Shown piece after piece: positions 1-7,906 of a DNA stretch of 64,000 nt. The stretch's first letter is position 1. Each line of letters starts with the position of its first letter. The position numbers and the translations under genes are program-made. This DNA is from Candidatus Omnitrophota bacterium (GTDB taxonomy: Bacteria > Omnitrophota > Koll11 > 1-14-0-20-64-10). The notes beneath the pieces are model-generated. The model searched no databases. It saw only the letters and a program-made list of their open reading frames with translations, and had not been told where the DNA came from. The stretch is from contig JAMWCF010000001.1 in the NCBI GenBank assembly GCA_023818695.1, positions 633,181 to 697,180 of the forward strand, written 5' to 3'.

Positions 1-378
1 ACGCTGGGCCCCACCTGGCTCACCTATATCGAGTGAGAATTCCCTGTAATCGGTCCCATCAACATTGATGACGGGAATCTGGGAGATCGTGATCTCATGG
101 TTATGCTGATCGCTGGCCTTGTTGTCCAAGACGTTATCGACCGTCGTGTTGTAGGCCTGCTCAATGGCGCTGTCGTTACCGGTACGGTCGATCTGGACAA
201 AAGCGGGAAAAGTGCCTGTCCCGGTGCCGGTCTGGATATCCCGGCTGTAAAGGGCCCCGTTGATGATCCCTTCCGTGGTACCTCCGGTCAGGTCCAGAAC
301 CACCGCCTCGGCCGGCGACGCCGCCAGGCCGAAACCGATCAACACCGCAATAATCCCTGTTTTTATGAGTTCCTTCAT
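1..378 (-). CDS. PEP-CTERM-type secreted protein, N-terminal part (cut by window edge)
   Basis: The reading frame is open for 126 codons from an ATG at 378 to the left edge, so the C-terminus, including any PEP-CTERM sorting signal, is not visible. Residues 1-25 form a signal peptide (Lys near the start, hydrophobic core, ending near SPAEA). The mature part has the layout common to PEP-CTERM surface proteins: a repeated TGTG stretch before FPAFVQI, an AYNT motif, a His-rich HNHEI strand and a VDGTDYREF...LDI strand. A Shine-Dalgarno-like AAGGAAAAGG precedes the ATG. It lies just past the end of the exopolysaccharide operon and has its own sigma-54-like promoter. The family call is inferred from the N-terminal half only. 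Confidence 0.65.
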   Translation of the reverse strand, partial: MKELIKTGIIAVLIGFGLAASPAEAVVLDLTGGTTEGIINGALYSRDIQTGTGTGTFPAFVQIDRTGNDSAIEQAYNTTVDNVLDNKASDQHNHEITISQIPVINVDGTDYREFSLDIGEPGGAQR

Positions 379-537
379 AATTCCTTTTCCTTAGCTGTGG
401 AGAAAGACGTTGTTCATGTTAAATGAAGCAGGTTCCATGCCAATATTCGGATTTAAGCGTATTTATGCAATATTCTCGTTCTTAAATCGGCTGTACGTTG
501 AAATTCATCAACATCTGTTCTCGCATTCAACAATTGT
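379..537. other. Intergenic region between the operon end and the PEP-CTERM-type gene
   Basis: This holds the leader and promoter of the minus-strand gene starting at 378. It is more AT-rich than its neighbours. The only strong signal I see is the -24/-12 element at 426-443. No convincing Rho-independent terminator for the large operon ending at 538 was found here. Confidence 0.6.
426..443 (-). promoter_or_regulatory. Sigma-54-like (-24/-12) promoter of the PEP-CTERM-type gene
   Basis: On the minus strand the site reads TTGGCATGGAACCTGCTT. Its GG and GC dinucleotides have the 10-base separation required of a sigma-54 (RpoN) promoter, and TGGCA plus CTGCT agree well with the TGGCACG-N4-TTGCW consensus. 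The GC element lies about 50 bases before the ATG, giving a leader of roughly 35-40 bases. RpoN promoters are a known feature of PEP-CTERM genes controlled by PrsK/PrsR-type systems. Confidence 0.7.
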
Positions 538-1665
538 TTATCTGGCGCGATCCCAGGCAACCCTTTTCCCGGACAAGAGATACCGGAACAGGCCGGCCAG
601 CATGGCGAAATTCCCGAAACAGAAGTAGAAGACCGGCGACAGAACCGGAATCGGGAGCCCTTTCTGCTGGCAGAAATAGCCGGCGTAAGCGGCCAGGTAA
701 AACAAGGACTGCAGAAGGAAGACGCTTTTCGCTAAACCGGCCGGAAGCCAAAAGCCGGAGATAAAAAGGGCAATCATGAAAAGGGGGGCCAGCGTCCTCA
801 ACACCTTGTGCGAAAAGAAGCTCAACGCCGTCCAGCCGAGCAGGGGGTTGAGCATCCGCCTCAATTCGACCACCTGCTGGCAGTTGCCCGCGGCGATCCG
901 CCGGCGGCGGGCGAACTCTCCCTCCACCGAGGCCATCTCCTTCTCCCACGCGACCGCTTCCGGCTCATAGACGGCCCGGTAGCCGGCGGAGACGATCTTC
1001 ATCGGGATCAGGTAATCGTCGTTGATGGAGAAGCCGCTCAAGGGCTCAAACAAATCCTTCCGGATGGCGTAAAGAGCCCCATGGGCCCCCAAAATCGAGT
1101 GGAGCCGGCTCTCCTGCCGTTTGATGAACGTCTCGTACTTCCAGTAAAGCCCCTCCCCTTCGGACCGCAGATCGGCTGATCCGGCCAGGCGGTAAAGGCC
1201 GCAGACGCATCCCACTCGGGGGTCGGCAAAATTCCTCACAAGGTTCTTCAGCGCCCCCGGCTCCAGGTGGCTCGATGTATCGGAGAAGACAATGATCTCC
1301 CCTTTCAGGTGAGGGACGATCATGTTGAGCATCGCCGACTTGCCGACGTGATGATCCATCCGGATGAGCCGGATCCCTTTGGACCGGTAACGCTCGACAA
1401 TGGCGTTGGTCTTATCGGTGGAACCGTCGCTGGCCACCACGATCTCCAGCTTCTCCTGGGGATAGTCGAGCCCCAGGGTATTGCGCAGCTTCTCCTCGAT
1501 CTGGATCTCTTCGTCGTATGCCGGGATTAAAAAGGAGACCGCGGGGGTGATCCCCTCTTTCTTCGGCTCCCGGCCGAAGAGAAGGGCCAGCCCCCAGATC
1601 AGCAGCGGGTATCCGATGTAGATGTAGAAAAGCGCCGCGAATGAAACCCAGAAAAGGTCACGCAT
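538..1665 (-). CDS. GT2 family glycosyltransferase, membrane-bound, processive-type
   Basis: A 375-residue membrane glycosyltransferase likely to polymerise or extend the exopolysaccharide at the inner membrane. It has an N-terminal membrane segment (about 8-30), a GT-A fold with the nucleotide-binding ASDGST motif (78-83), a DxD-like SDTSS (128-132), and about three to four hydrophobic segments near residues 275-365. A basic RRRRI stretch sits where processive enzymes usually carry QxxRW, so processivity is uncertain. The ATG overlaps the stop of the upstream deacetylase gene by 8 bases. It is the last gene of the 33-kb operon. Confidence 0.85.
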   Translation of the reverse strand: MRDLFWVSFAALFYIYIGYPLLIWGLALLFGREPKKEGITPAVSFLIPAYDEEIQIEEKLRNTLGLDYPQEKLEIVVASDGSTDKTNAIVERYRSKGIRLIRMDHHVGKSAMLNMIVPHLKGEIIVFSDTSSHLEPGALKNLVRNFADPRVGCVCGLYRLAGSADLRSEGEGLYWKYETFIKRQESRLHSILGAHGALYAIRKDLFEPLSGFSINDDYLIPMKIVSAGYRAVYEPEAVAWEKEMASVEGEFARRRRIAAGNCQQVVELRRMLNPLLGWTALSFFSHKVLRTLAPLFMIALFISGFWLPAGLAKSVFLLQSLFYLAAYAGYFCQQKGLPIPVLSPVFYFCFGNFAMLAGLFRYLLSGKRVAWDRAR

Positions 1666-2464
1666 TGGGAACGATCCGCCGCTTGAGCTGTTCGTACCAG
1701 TAGACGCCCAGCATTTTCTTCAGGAGCCAGATCAGCTGCTGCTGACCGACTGCCCACCAGAAAGCCGGCTGCCATCCCTCCACCATCGAGACCACCCTTT
1801 CGATGGAGAAGGGACGGCGGACGACAATCCGGCGCAGGGCCAGCGGATGGGTCTGCGGGCCGTTGGTGCCGATGGTCGACACCCAGGCGGCCTCGTAGCC
1901 GGCCTTCTCAACCGCCTCGGCGATCGGCCGGTTCCAGAAACCGCCCGGCGCCGCGATCGCGGTGATCGGCACTCCCAGTTTTTCCTCCAGCACCTTCTTC
2001 GATTCGACGATTTCTCTTTCCATCTCATCCCTGGAAAGCTGCGAAAGGGGCCTGTGGGAAACGCCGTGGGAGCCGATCTCCATCCCCAGAAAAACCATCT
2101 TCTTCAGGTCCTCCCAGGTGACGTACCCCGGCCGGCCGATCAGGTCGAGGGTGACAAAAAAGGTCCCGCCGAAGCGATAACGAACCAGCAGAGGGGCGAC
2201 CCGTTCCAGATGATTTTTATAGCCGTCGTCGAACGTCAGGACCACCGTCCGCTTCGGGAGGTCCTGCTTCCCCTGCTGCCAGGCGATGAACTCCCTCGAG
2301 CTGGCGGTCCGGTACCCCAGCCGTTTCAGGCGGGAAAGGATCGCTTCGAACTCCGTGACGGTGATGCTGTAAAAACCGTCCCCATGGGAGGCGGACCGCT
2401 GCGTCTCGGAGATCACGTCATGCAGCGTCAGCGCCGCTATCCTTGTGCCGTTGTGTTCCGTCAT
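1658..2464 (-). CDS. Polysaccharide deacetylase (NodB/CE4 family)
   Basis: A 268-residue carbohydrate-esterase-4 enzyme expected to remove acetyl groups from N-acetylated sugars of the exported polymer. The metal and catalytic motifs are visible: TFDDG (77-81), SHGVSH (132-137) and APGGFW (172-177). I chose the ATG at 2464 because it overlaps the upstream stop as ATGA; a longer open frame upstream is only a shadow of the neighbouring gene. No signal peptide is evident, so it may act in the cytoplasm or be exported another way. Confidence 0.88.
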   Translation of the reverse strand: MTEHNGTRIAALTLHDVISETQRSASHGDGFYSITVTEFEAILSRLKRLGYRTASSREFIAWQQGKQDLPKRTVVLTFDDGYKNHLERVAPLLVRYRFGGTFFVTLDLIGRPGYVTWEDLKKMVFLGMEIGSHGVSHRPLSQLSRDEMEREIVESKKVLEEKLGVPITAIAAPGGFWNRPIAEAVEKAGYEAAWVSTIGTNGPQTHPLALRRIVVRRPFSIERVVSMVEGWQPAFWWAVGQQQLIWLLKKMLGVYWYEQLKRRIVPNA

Positions 2465-5400
2465 GATCCTGCCAGGAGCGCTTGGAGTTTCTCGATCAAC
2501 TCCGCCATTTCCTGCCTGTGCTTCATCAGTAGTTCCGGATCCTTCGAATAGCTCCTGGGGGACTCCAGCAGATCGGGGTCGATTGCCAGGAGGGTCTTCG
2601 CCTCGTTCTCGAAGGCCGGGTTCGACCTGCCCTTTCTCTTCACCGCCTCTAGGGTTTCCTGAAGCCGGACGAGGTACTCGTAATCTTCGATCCCATCCCG
2701 AATCGCCTCCAAGCGGATGGAGGGAACCGGCCCATCCTCCCCCGGATAAAAGAGAAACCCGTTGCCGTTCTGGTCCCGCGCGAAGCTGGCCGGGTTCCGC
2801 GCGGGGTCCCCTTCCCAGAAGTTCACGCACCAGTAGAGAAGACCGGTGGCACCGGTCTTCCAGCAGATCCAGGGGAGGATCCGGGCCGCCATCGCTGGAT
2901 AGTCGATGACCGGCGTCGGATACGGGTGGCTGGGCGAGGAGGCGTAGATCCAGACCTCCTTGCCCTGCCTTTTGTACTCCTCCACCAGCTCGGTGGAGAC
3001 GGAGGTGTTCCGCAAACAGAGGATGTCGGCATCTTTCAGCCATCGCCGGTATTTCGACGGGTGAGGCGCCTCATGCATCACCAGGAGATTGCGCAGGCCC
3101 GGATCGGCCCGGTGGATCGCTTCCATCACTTTTGCCGCCTGCGGGTCGCCGGGTTTCGGCTCGTCGTAAACATAGACGTACGCCTGGTCGATGGCTCCCA
3201 GCCGGCGCAGGGCGGCGGCGGCCCGACCGTACCAGGAGACGGCCTCCGCCAGCTCTCGGGAATCAGCCGGCCAGTTGTTGCCGAAATTCCCACCCCGCCG
3301 GCCGACGCCGAAGGCGGTCAAACCCATTCGCCTGTACTCCTCGAGCTCTTCTCCGAAAGAGGCGGCGGAAGGGTCCGCTCCCCAGACGGGGGAAATCCGG
3401 TACCGGAGCATCTCCCGGAAATAAATTTCCTGCAGTTCATCCATCCGGCCGGCCCATTTTGAACCGTTTGGAACGAACTCCCGGTATGCTTTTTCCAGTC
3501 GAAACCGGTAGAAGTCAAACGCGGTTTTCAGGTGCGGAAGGTCCGGCAGGTTGAAGTTCCAGATCCATACCCGGAGATCGACATTTTTCCTGTTGCCCGA
3601 CTGGTCGGTCAAAGTCAGAGTTCCTCGGTACCGGCCGGGGACCGCGTTTTCAGGCGCCGTCAGCGTGACCCAGACCGGCTGGACTTTTCCGGCCGGCACT
3701 TCCACCCGGTCCGCCTTGATCAAGGGATCAGGCCATTCTCCGACAAACTCCACCGGGTAGTACGGCGCGCTCGTCCTGACATACTCCACCTTCGACAGAC
3801 CGATCCGGTCGCGGGAGATCACCGCCCCGGAAAGCTCGTGCGCCAGGTCGCTTGTCTTCATGGCGATGGTTGCTCCCTTCTCGCCACCGATCAGGACAAG
3901 CTGAACCGATTCCGCCTCACCGCCGGCCAGCGAAAGAAGCAGAGGGTTTCCCAGTTTGCCCGTAAACCGCTCCGGCTCCCGGAAAACCTTCATCGCGGCC
4001 GGGGCCCACCCGATGCGCCAATCGGTCGGCTGTTCCGATTCTGGCTGTGGGACGATGGGAGTTTCCGACCTCGTTTTGGGGACCGGCGGCGGGGACAATT
4101 CCTCGTCGTTGTCATCTTCACTCCTCTGCACGGCGGCAGGCGGCTTCACCGACGTGACAGCCACCTTGGCCGGCTCCGACTCCCGCGGCTCCAACCGAAC
4201 CGCGTCCAGATAGAAAGATTCCTCGCTCCCCGGCCGCCACCTGAAGAGGGACAGCTCTTCGATCCGGCGCAGGTCCAGGTGGGCGGAGGCGTCCTGAAGG
4301 CGCATCGCCAGCGTGACCGGCGAAGAAGGAGGCAGGATCACCTCCTCCTTGTAAAGACGCCCCGCGGCATCCCCGATCTGAACAAACAACCGTTCCTGGG
4401 AGGAGTATGGGTTGTACAGGTCGATCGCCAGGAGGCGGAACCGGCTCCAATCTTTCAGGCCGGCGCTGAACTTCAGGAAGTCGGAAAGGATCAGTTTGGG
4501 GGATTGCCTGTCTTTGAAGGTGGCGATCGCTCCGAACTCCCCCTTTGTCCGGAAATTGTTTGTCCTGCGAAGGACGGCCCCCCGGCCGCGCCACCGGACC
4601 CGGCTCTCCGATTCCGTTTCGAAATCGGCCAAAATCAGACTTCCACCCGCCGCTGAAGAAAGAGAACCGAAACGACCTTTCTCGCCGGCGCCTGGGATCA
4701 ACCTGAAATCCAGCCGCCCGATTTCAGGCGGGGCCATCAACCGGTACGGCCTCTCCTTCCAACCGATCCCCCTGCTGATGTACAGAACCGTCTTTCCCTC
4801 CTGGATGCGGCCGGACATGTAAGGACCTCGATTCGCGTGATCGGAAAAGCGTCGGATCCAGCCGATGCCAATCTGCCCGCCGTGGGTGTGGCCGGCCAAA
4901 ACCAGCGGGATACCGGCCTTCACGGCCTCCGGCATGATATCCGGCGAGTGGGCCAGCAGGATCACCGGCGCGCCGGTCGGGATCCCGCTGACCGCCTGGC
5001 TCAACCGATCCCGCCCCTCCACCGGATCGTCCACGCCGGCCAGCCAGACGCCTGTATCCTCCAGCGCTGCCGACTCATTCCGCAGGACCCTCGCTCCAGC
5101 CGCGGCCAACCCTTCCGAGAATGTCCCCGCCGGCAGGGCCGCGTTGTCGGTATTGCCGGGGACAACCCATATGCCGCCCAATGCCCGCAGCTGCTCGATC
5201 AGATCCAGCGCAACAGGCCAACCCTCCGCCCGATTGACCAGATCGCCGGTGATGACGATCCAATCCGGGTTCAAAGCGTTGACCTGGCGAACCAGCTGTT
5301 GCTCGCGGAAGCCGAGCCGGTCGACATGCAGATCGGCCAAATGGACCAGGCGCCGGCCGTCCAGCGCCTGGGCCAGCAGCCCTCGCGTCAACTCCAGCCG

Positions 5401-5499
5401 GGTGACGGTCAGCCGGTTCGGCTCCACGACGCGGACATAGAAGAAAAGAAGCCCCGCCGCGATCACGCCGCCGGCCGCCAAACGCCATTTTGACTTCAC
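2461..5499 (-). CDS. Metallophosphoesterase-DUF4091 fusion protein, membrane-anchored
   Basis: A 1012-residue protein with at least three parts. After a membrane anchor (about 5-24) comes a YkuE-type calcineurin-like phosphoesterase with all metal motifs: DLH (56-58), GDLVN (85-89), GNTDN (115-119), HSPD (184-187), GHTHGG (203-208). Residues about 285-445 look like a beta-sandwich, carbohydrate-binding-like domain. After a Pro-rich linker, residues about 495-1012 match DUF4091 (glycoside-hydrolase-like), ending in the hallmark IRDGIEDYEYL (933-943). The start is a GTG overlapping the upstream stop (GTGA). I infer a periplasmic role in cleaving a phosphodiester or glycosidic link of the polysaccharide or its lipid carrier. 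The fusion itself is unusual. Confidence 0.8.
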   Translation of the reverse strand: MKSKWRLAAGGVIAAGLLFFYVRVVEPNRLTVTRLELTRGLLAQALDGRRLVHLADLHVDRLGFREQQLVRQVNALNPDWIVITGDLVNRAEGWPVALDLIEQLRALGGIWVVPGNTDNAALPAGTFSEGLAAAGARVLRNESAALEDTGVWLAGVDDPVEGRDRLSQAVSGIPTGAPVILLAHSPDIMPEAVKAGIPLVLAGHTHGGQIGIGWIRRFSDHANRGPYMSGRIQEGKTVLYISRGIGWKERPYRLMAPPEIGRLDFRLIPGAGEKGRFGSLSSAAGGSLILADFETESESRVRWRGRGAVLRRTNNFRTKGEFGAIATFKDRQSPKLILSDFLKFSAGLKDWSRFRLLAIDLYNPYSSQERLFVQIGDAAGRLYKEEVILPPSSPVTLAMRLQDASAHLDLRRIEELSLFRWRPGSEESFYLDAVRLEPRESEPAKVAVTSVKPPAAVQRSEDDNDEELSPPPVPKTRSETPIVPQPESEQPTDWRIGWAPAAMKVFREPERFTGKLGNPLLLSLAGGEAESVQLVLIGGEKGATIAMKTSDLAHELSGAVISRDRIGLSKVEYVRTSAPYYPVEFVGEWPDPLIKADRVEVPAGKVQPVWVTLTAPENAVPGRYRGTLTLTDQSGNRKNVDLRVWIWNFNLPDLPHLKTAFDFYRFRLEKAYREFVPNGSKWAGRMDELQEIYFREMLRYRISPVWGADPSAASFGEELEEYRRMGLTAFGVGRRGGNFGNNWPADSRELAEAVSWYGRAAAALRRLGAIDQAYVYVYDEPKPGDPQAAKVMEAIHRADPGLRNLLVMHEAPHPSKYRRWLKDADILCLRNTSVSTELVEEYKRQGKEVWIYASSPSHPYPTPVIDYPAMAARILPWICWKTGATGLLYWCVNFWEGDPARNPASFARDQNGNGFLFYPGEDGPVPSIRLEAIRDGIEDYEYLVRLQETLEAVKRKGRSNPAFENEAKTLLAIDPDLLESPRSYSKDPELLMKHRQEMAELIEKLQALLAGS

Positions 5500-6599
5500 A
5501 GGTGAAGCTCCTCATAAACCAGCAGGGTCTGCTGAACCATCCGCTGAAGCGTGAACTCCTCTTCGACCCTGCGGCGGGCCCGCTCCCCCATCCGGCGTCG
5601 CAGAGCCGGATCGGCGATGAGACGCTGGATGGCCGCCGCCAGTTTCTGCGGTTTCTTCGGCGGCACAAGCAGGCCGGTCTCCTCCGGAACCACCAGCTCC
5701 GGGTTGCCGCCGACCGCCGTGGCCACCACCGGCTTTCCAGCCGCCATCGCCTCCAAGATCACGTTGGAACACCCCTCATAAACGGAGCTGACTGCTAAAA
5801 GGTCCAGGGCGCCGTAGAGACCGGCCAATTCCTGCCGGCTCTGGAAGAACCGGACCGACTTTTGGATTCCCAGATCGACGGCGAGCTTTTCCAGCCGCTC
5901 CTTCCGGTCGCCGTCACCGACGATCAAAAAGAGTGCCTCCGGAGCGTTCCGGAGAACCAAAGAGGCGGCTTGCAGGAAGGTCTCATGGTCTTTCACCGGT
6001 GCCAGCCGGCCGACAATGCCAATGAGAGGAACATCCGCTTGGACTTGAATTTCCCGACGGAACGACCCGTTGGCGCCGCAGGGACTGAAAAGCGCTGGAT
6101 CCAGCCCGTTATAAATCACCGAGATCTTCTGCGAGCCGACACCCTCTCTGCTTCGCAGGACATCCCCCACCGCCCTGGCGTTGACGATGAACCGGTCGGT
6201 CCATCGCTTTAGGAACCGGTCCGCCCAAACGTAATGGAGCGGCTTGTCCGGTTCCACCGATCGAACGGTGCTCACGATATGAGGGACCCCCGCCCTCCTG
6301 GCGGCCAACCGGCCGTAAAGATCGGCGGTGAAAAGCCAGGTCTGGACGATCTGCGGTCTTGACTGCGCCAGCGCCTGCTTCACGCGGCGATACGTCCCCC
6401 ACGACCAGGTCCCCTCATGGGGAATCAAGGTCAGCGGAACTCCCATCTGTTGGACGGCCTGGACATAGGACGCCTTCTTTTCGGAGAGGGCGATCACCTC
6501 CGTCTCATGGCCCATGGCTTGCAGACCTTTTAGAAGCTCCACCAGCTGACGCTGGGCCCCGCCCAACCCAAGGTCATCGATCACGTGAACGATTTTCAC
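5496..6599 (-). CDS. GT4 family glycosyltransferase
   Basis: A 367-residue GT-B glycosyltransferase, probably cytoplasmic, adding a sugar from a nucleotide donor during assembly of the repeat unit. The N-terminus has the GLGGAQRQL acceptor-side loop typical of GT4 enzymes. The C-terminal half has the donor-binding EGCSNVILEAMAAGKPVVA segment with the E-x7-E pair. It starts with GTG in a GTGA overlap with the upstream gene. The sugar specificity cannot be read from sequence. Confidence 0.88.
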   Translation of the reverse strand: MKIVHVIDDLGLGGAQRQLVELLKGLQAMGHETEVIALSEKKASYVQAVQQMGVPLTLIPHEGTWSWGTYRRVKQALAQSRPQIVQTWLFTADLYGRLAARRAGVPHIVSTVRSVEPDKPLHYVWADRFLKRWTDRFIVNARAVGDVLRSREGVGSQKISVIYNGLDPALFSPCGANGSFRREIQVQADVPLIGIVGRLAPVKDHETFLQAASLVLRNAPEALFLIVGDGDRKERLEKLAVDLGIQKSVRFFQSRQELAGLYGALDLLAVSSVYEGCSNVILEAMAAGKPVVATAVGGNPELVVPEETGLLVPPKKPQKLAAAIQRLIADPALRRRMGERARRRVEEEFTLQRMVQQTLLVYEELHL

Positions 6600-7906
6600 G
6601 GCGTCCCCAGCAAAAATTCTTTTTCCCTGTTTTCATCCAACGTGAAGGCAACCGGCCCATCGCTGCCTTTGATACGGACGGTCACGGAAGCACCCGCCTG
6701 CGCCAGGAAGCGGACCCGGATCTTTCCATCGGCAACACCCAATGTCTCGAATGGGACATCGGCAATCAGGTACCGGTTCACGTAGGGGGGAATGACGAAA
6801 TCCCGGTACTGATGTGGGTTTCCATCCAAACCGGCTTCCGCCGCCTTGGCGATGTTGTACGCTTCCCGGGCGGTGACGTAATGCAGGACGTAATTCTTCC
6901 CGTCGTTGTATTTCTTCTCAAGATAGCTGTGCATCCTGTCGGCCCAGCCGCCGAGAACCGCCTCATGGTCCTTCGCCAGCGCGCCGTGCGTGAAGACCTT
7001 CACGAAGACCCACTCGGGACGTCCTTTCACGTGAACGCCGGTCCGCACCCAGGCATCGATCCGCTCCGGCGTCGGCTGATATTCCATCGTCACGTCTCCG
7101 TGGTCGTACTCCGGACGGATCCCTTTCCAGCGAACTACCGACGGCCCCTCGAAGATCAGCAGGTCGCCGGCGGCGGTCCCTCCCACCCGCATCTCGGTAC
7201 CGGAATCGTACGACTTCGGTTTGGCCGGATCATCATGCGCATAGAAGAGTCGGTTGACGGTCCTCGGATGCATCTTTCCCCAGGAGGGGTGAGTGAAATC
7301 GGCGTAACAGCCGACCTGCTTGAGCAGGATCAGCTCGTTGTTGACCCCGCATGCCCCCTGCCTGGAATTGTCCAGAGCCCACAGCCCATGGATGAACCCG
7401 AAAGCGGTTTTCGGTTCCGGCTCCGCCGTGACAAAAGAGCCGGATTCTTTGGACAGAGTGATCGCGTGGCCGATCTTTTCCAGGAAGCTCTTCTCGTCGT
7501 CCGCCCAGTGGTGCAGGTGCAGTTCCACCTCCCCATAGCCGTCAAAACTCAAGGAGGCCAGTTGTCTCAAGAAAGATCGCTTCTGGGCGTCGTCCGATTG
7601 AGCAAAAAACCAGAACCAGCTGTGCTGCGGCCTCCTGCCGTCGGCGTCCTGGTGGGCGTCCGCCATGCGGGGATAAGCATCGAGCCACCGGTCCATGGTC
7701 TGCTGGTCGTGCGGCTCGAAATGGTCCACGAAAGTGAACATCACATGGGTCGGCCCCTGCACCGCCTCCGCAGGCCGGCCAGCCGGCAGCTGGTCGGCCA
7801 CATAACTCCACAGCCAGGGATAACGGTTGTCAGCAACCACCGCCGCCGCGACCAGCGCCGCAACGGCCGCAATGGCCGCAAATCTTTTCATGTCCGGGCG
7901 ATTCAT
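6596..7906 (-). CDS. Unknown secreted protein with deacetylase-like motifs
   Basis: I do not recognise a characterised family. The 436-residue protein has an N-terminal hydrophobic segment (about 8-25), so it is probably exported or anchored. VDHFEP (60-65), HLHHW (130-134), a later FIHG...ALDNS segment and CGVNNEL resemble the metal-site and strand layout of the NodB/(beta/alpha)-barrel polysaccharide deacetylase superfamily, but the classic TFDDG is absent. The ATG at 7906 overlaps the upstream stop as ATGA; a longer frame upstream is an artefact. Position inside the exopolysaccharide operon suggests polymer modification. It could equally be a hydrolase with the same fold. Confidence 0.6.
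   Translation of the reverse strand: MNRPDMKRFAAIAAVAALVAAAVVADNRYPWLWSYVADQLPAGRPAEAVQGPTHVMFTFVDHFEPHDQQTMDRWLDAYPRMADAHQDADGRRPQHSWFWFFAQSDDAQKRSFLRQLASLSFDGYGEVELHLHHWADDEKSFLEKIGHAITLSKESGSFVTAEPEPKTAFGFIHGLWALDNSRQGACGVNNELILLKQVGCYADFTHPSWGKMHPRTVNRLFYAHDDPAKPKSYDSGTEMRVGGTAAGDLLIFEGPSVVRWKGIRPEYDHGDVTMEYQPTPERIDAWVRTGVHVKGRPEWVFVKVFTHGALAKDHEAVLGGWADRMHSYLEKKYNDGKNYVLHYVTAREAYNIAKAAEAGLDGNPHQYRDFVIPPYVNRYLIADVPFETLGVADGKIRVRFLAQAGASVTVRIKGSDGPVAFTLDENREKEFLLGTP

Noticed and set aside
379..537. Rho-independent terminator after the large operon
   Set aside because: Only short palindromes such as GTTGA/TCAAC are present, without a GC-rich stem or T-run.
1658..3043. Longer deacetylase reading frame starting at 3043
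   Set aside because: The first two hundred codons are antisense-like shadow of the DUF4091 fusion; the ATG at 2464 with ATGA overlap is the natural start.
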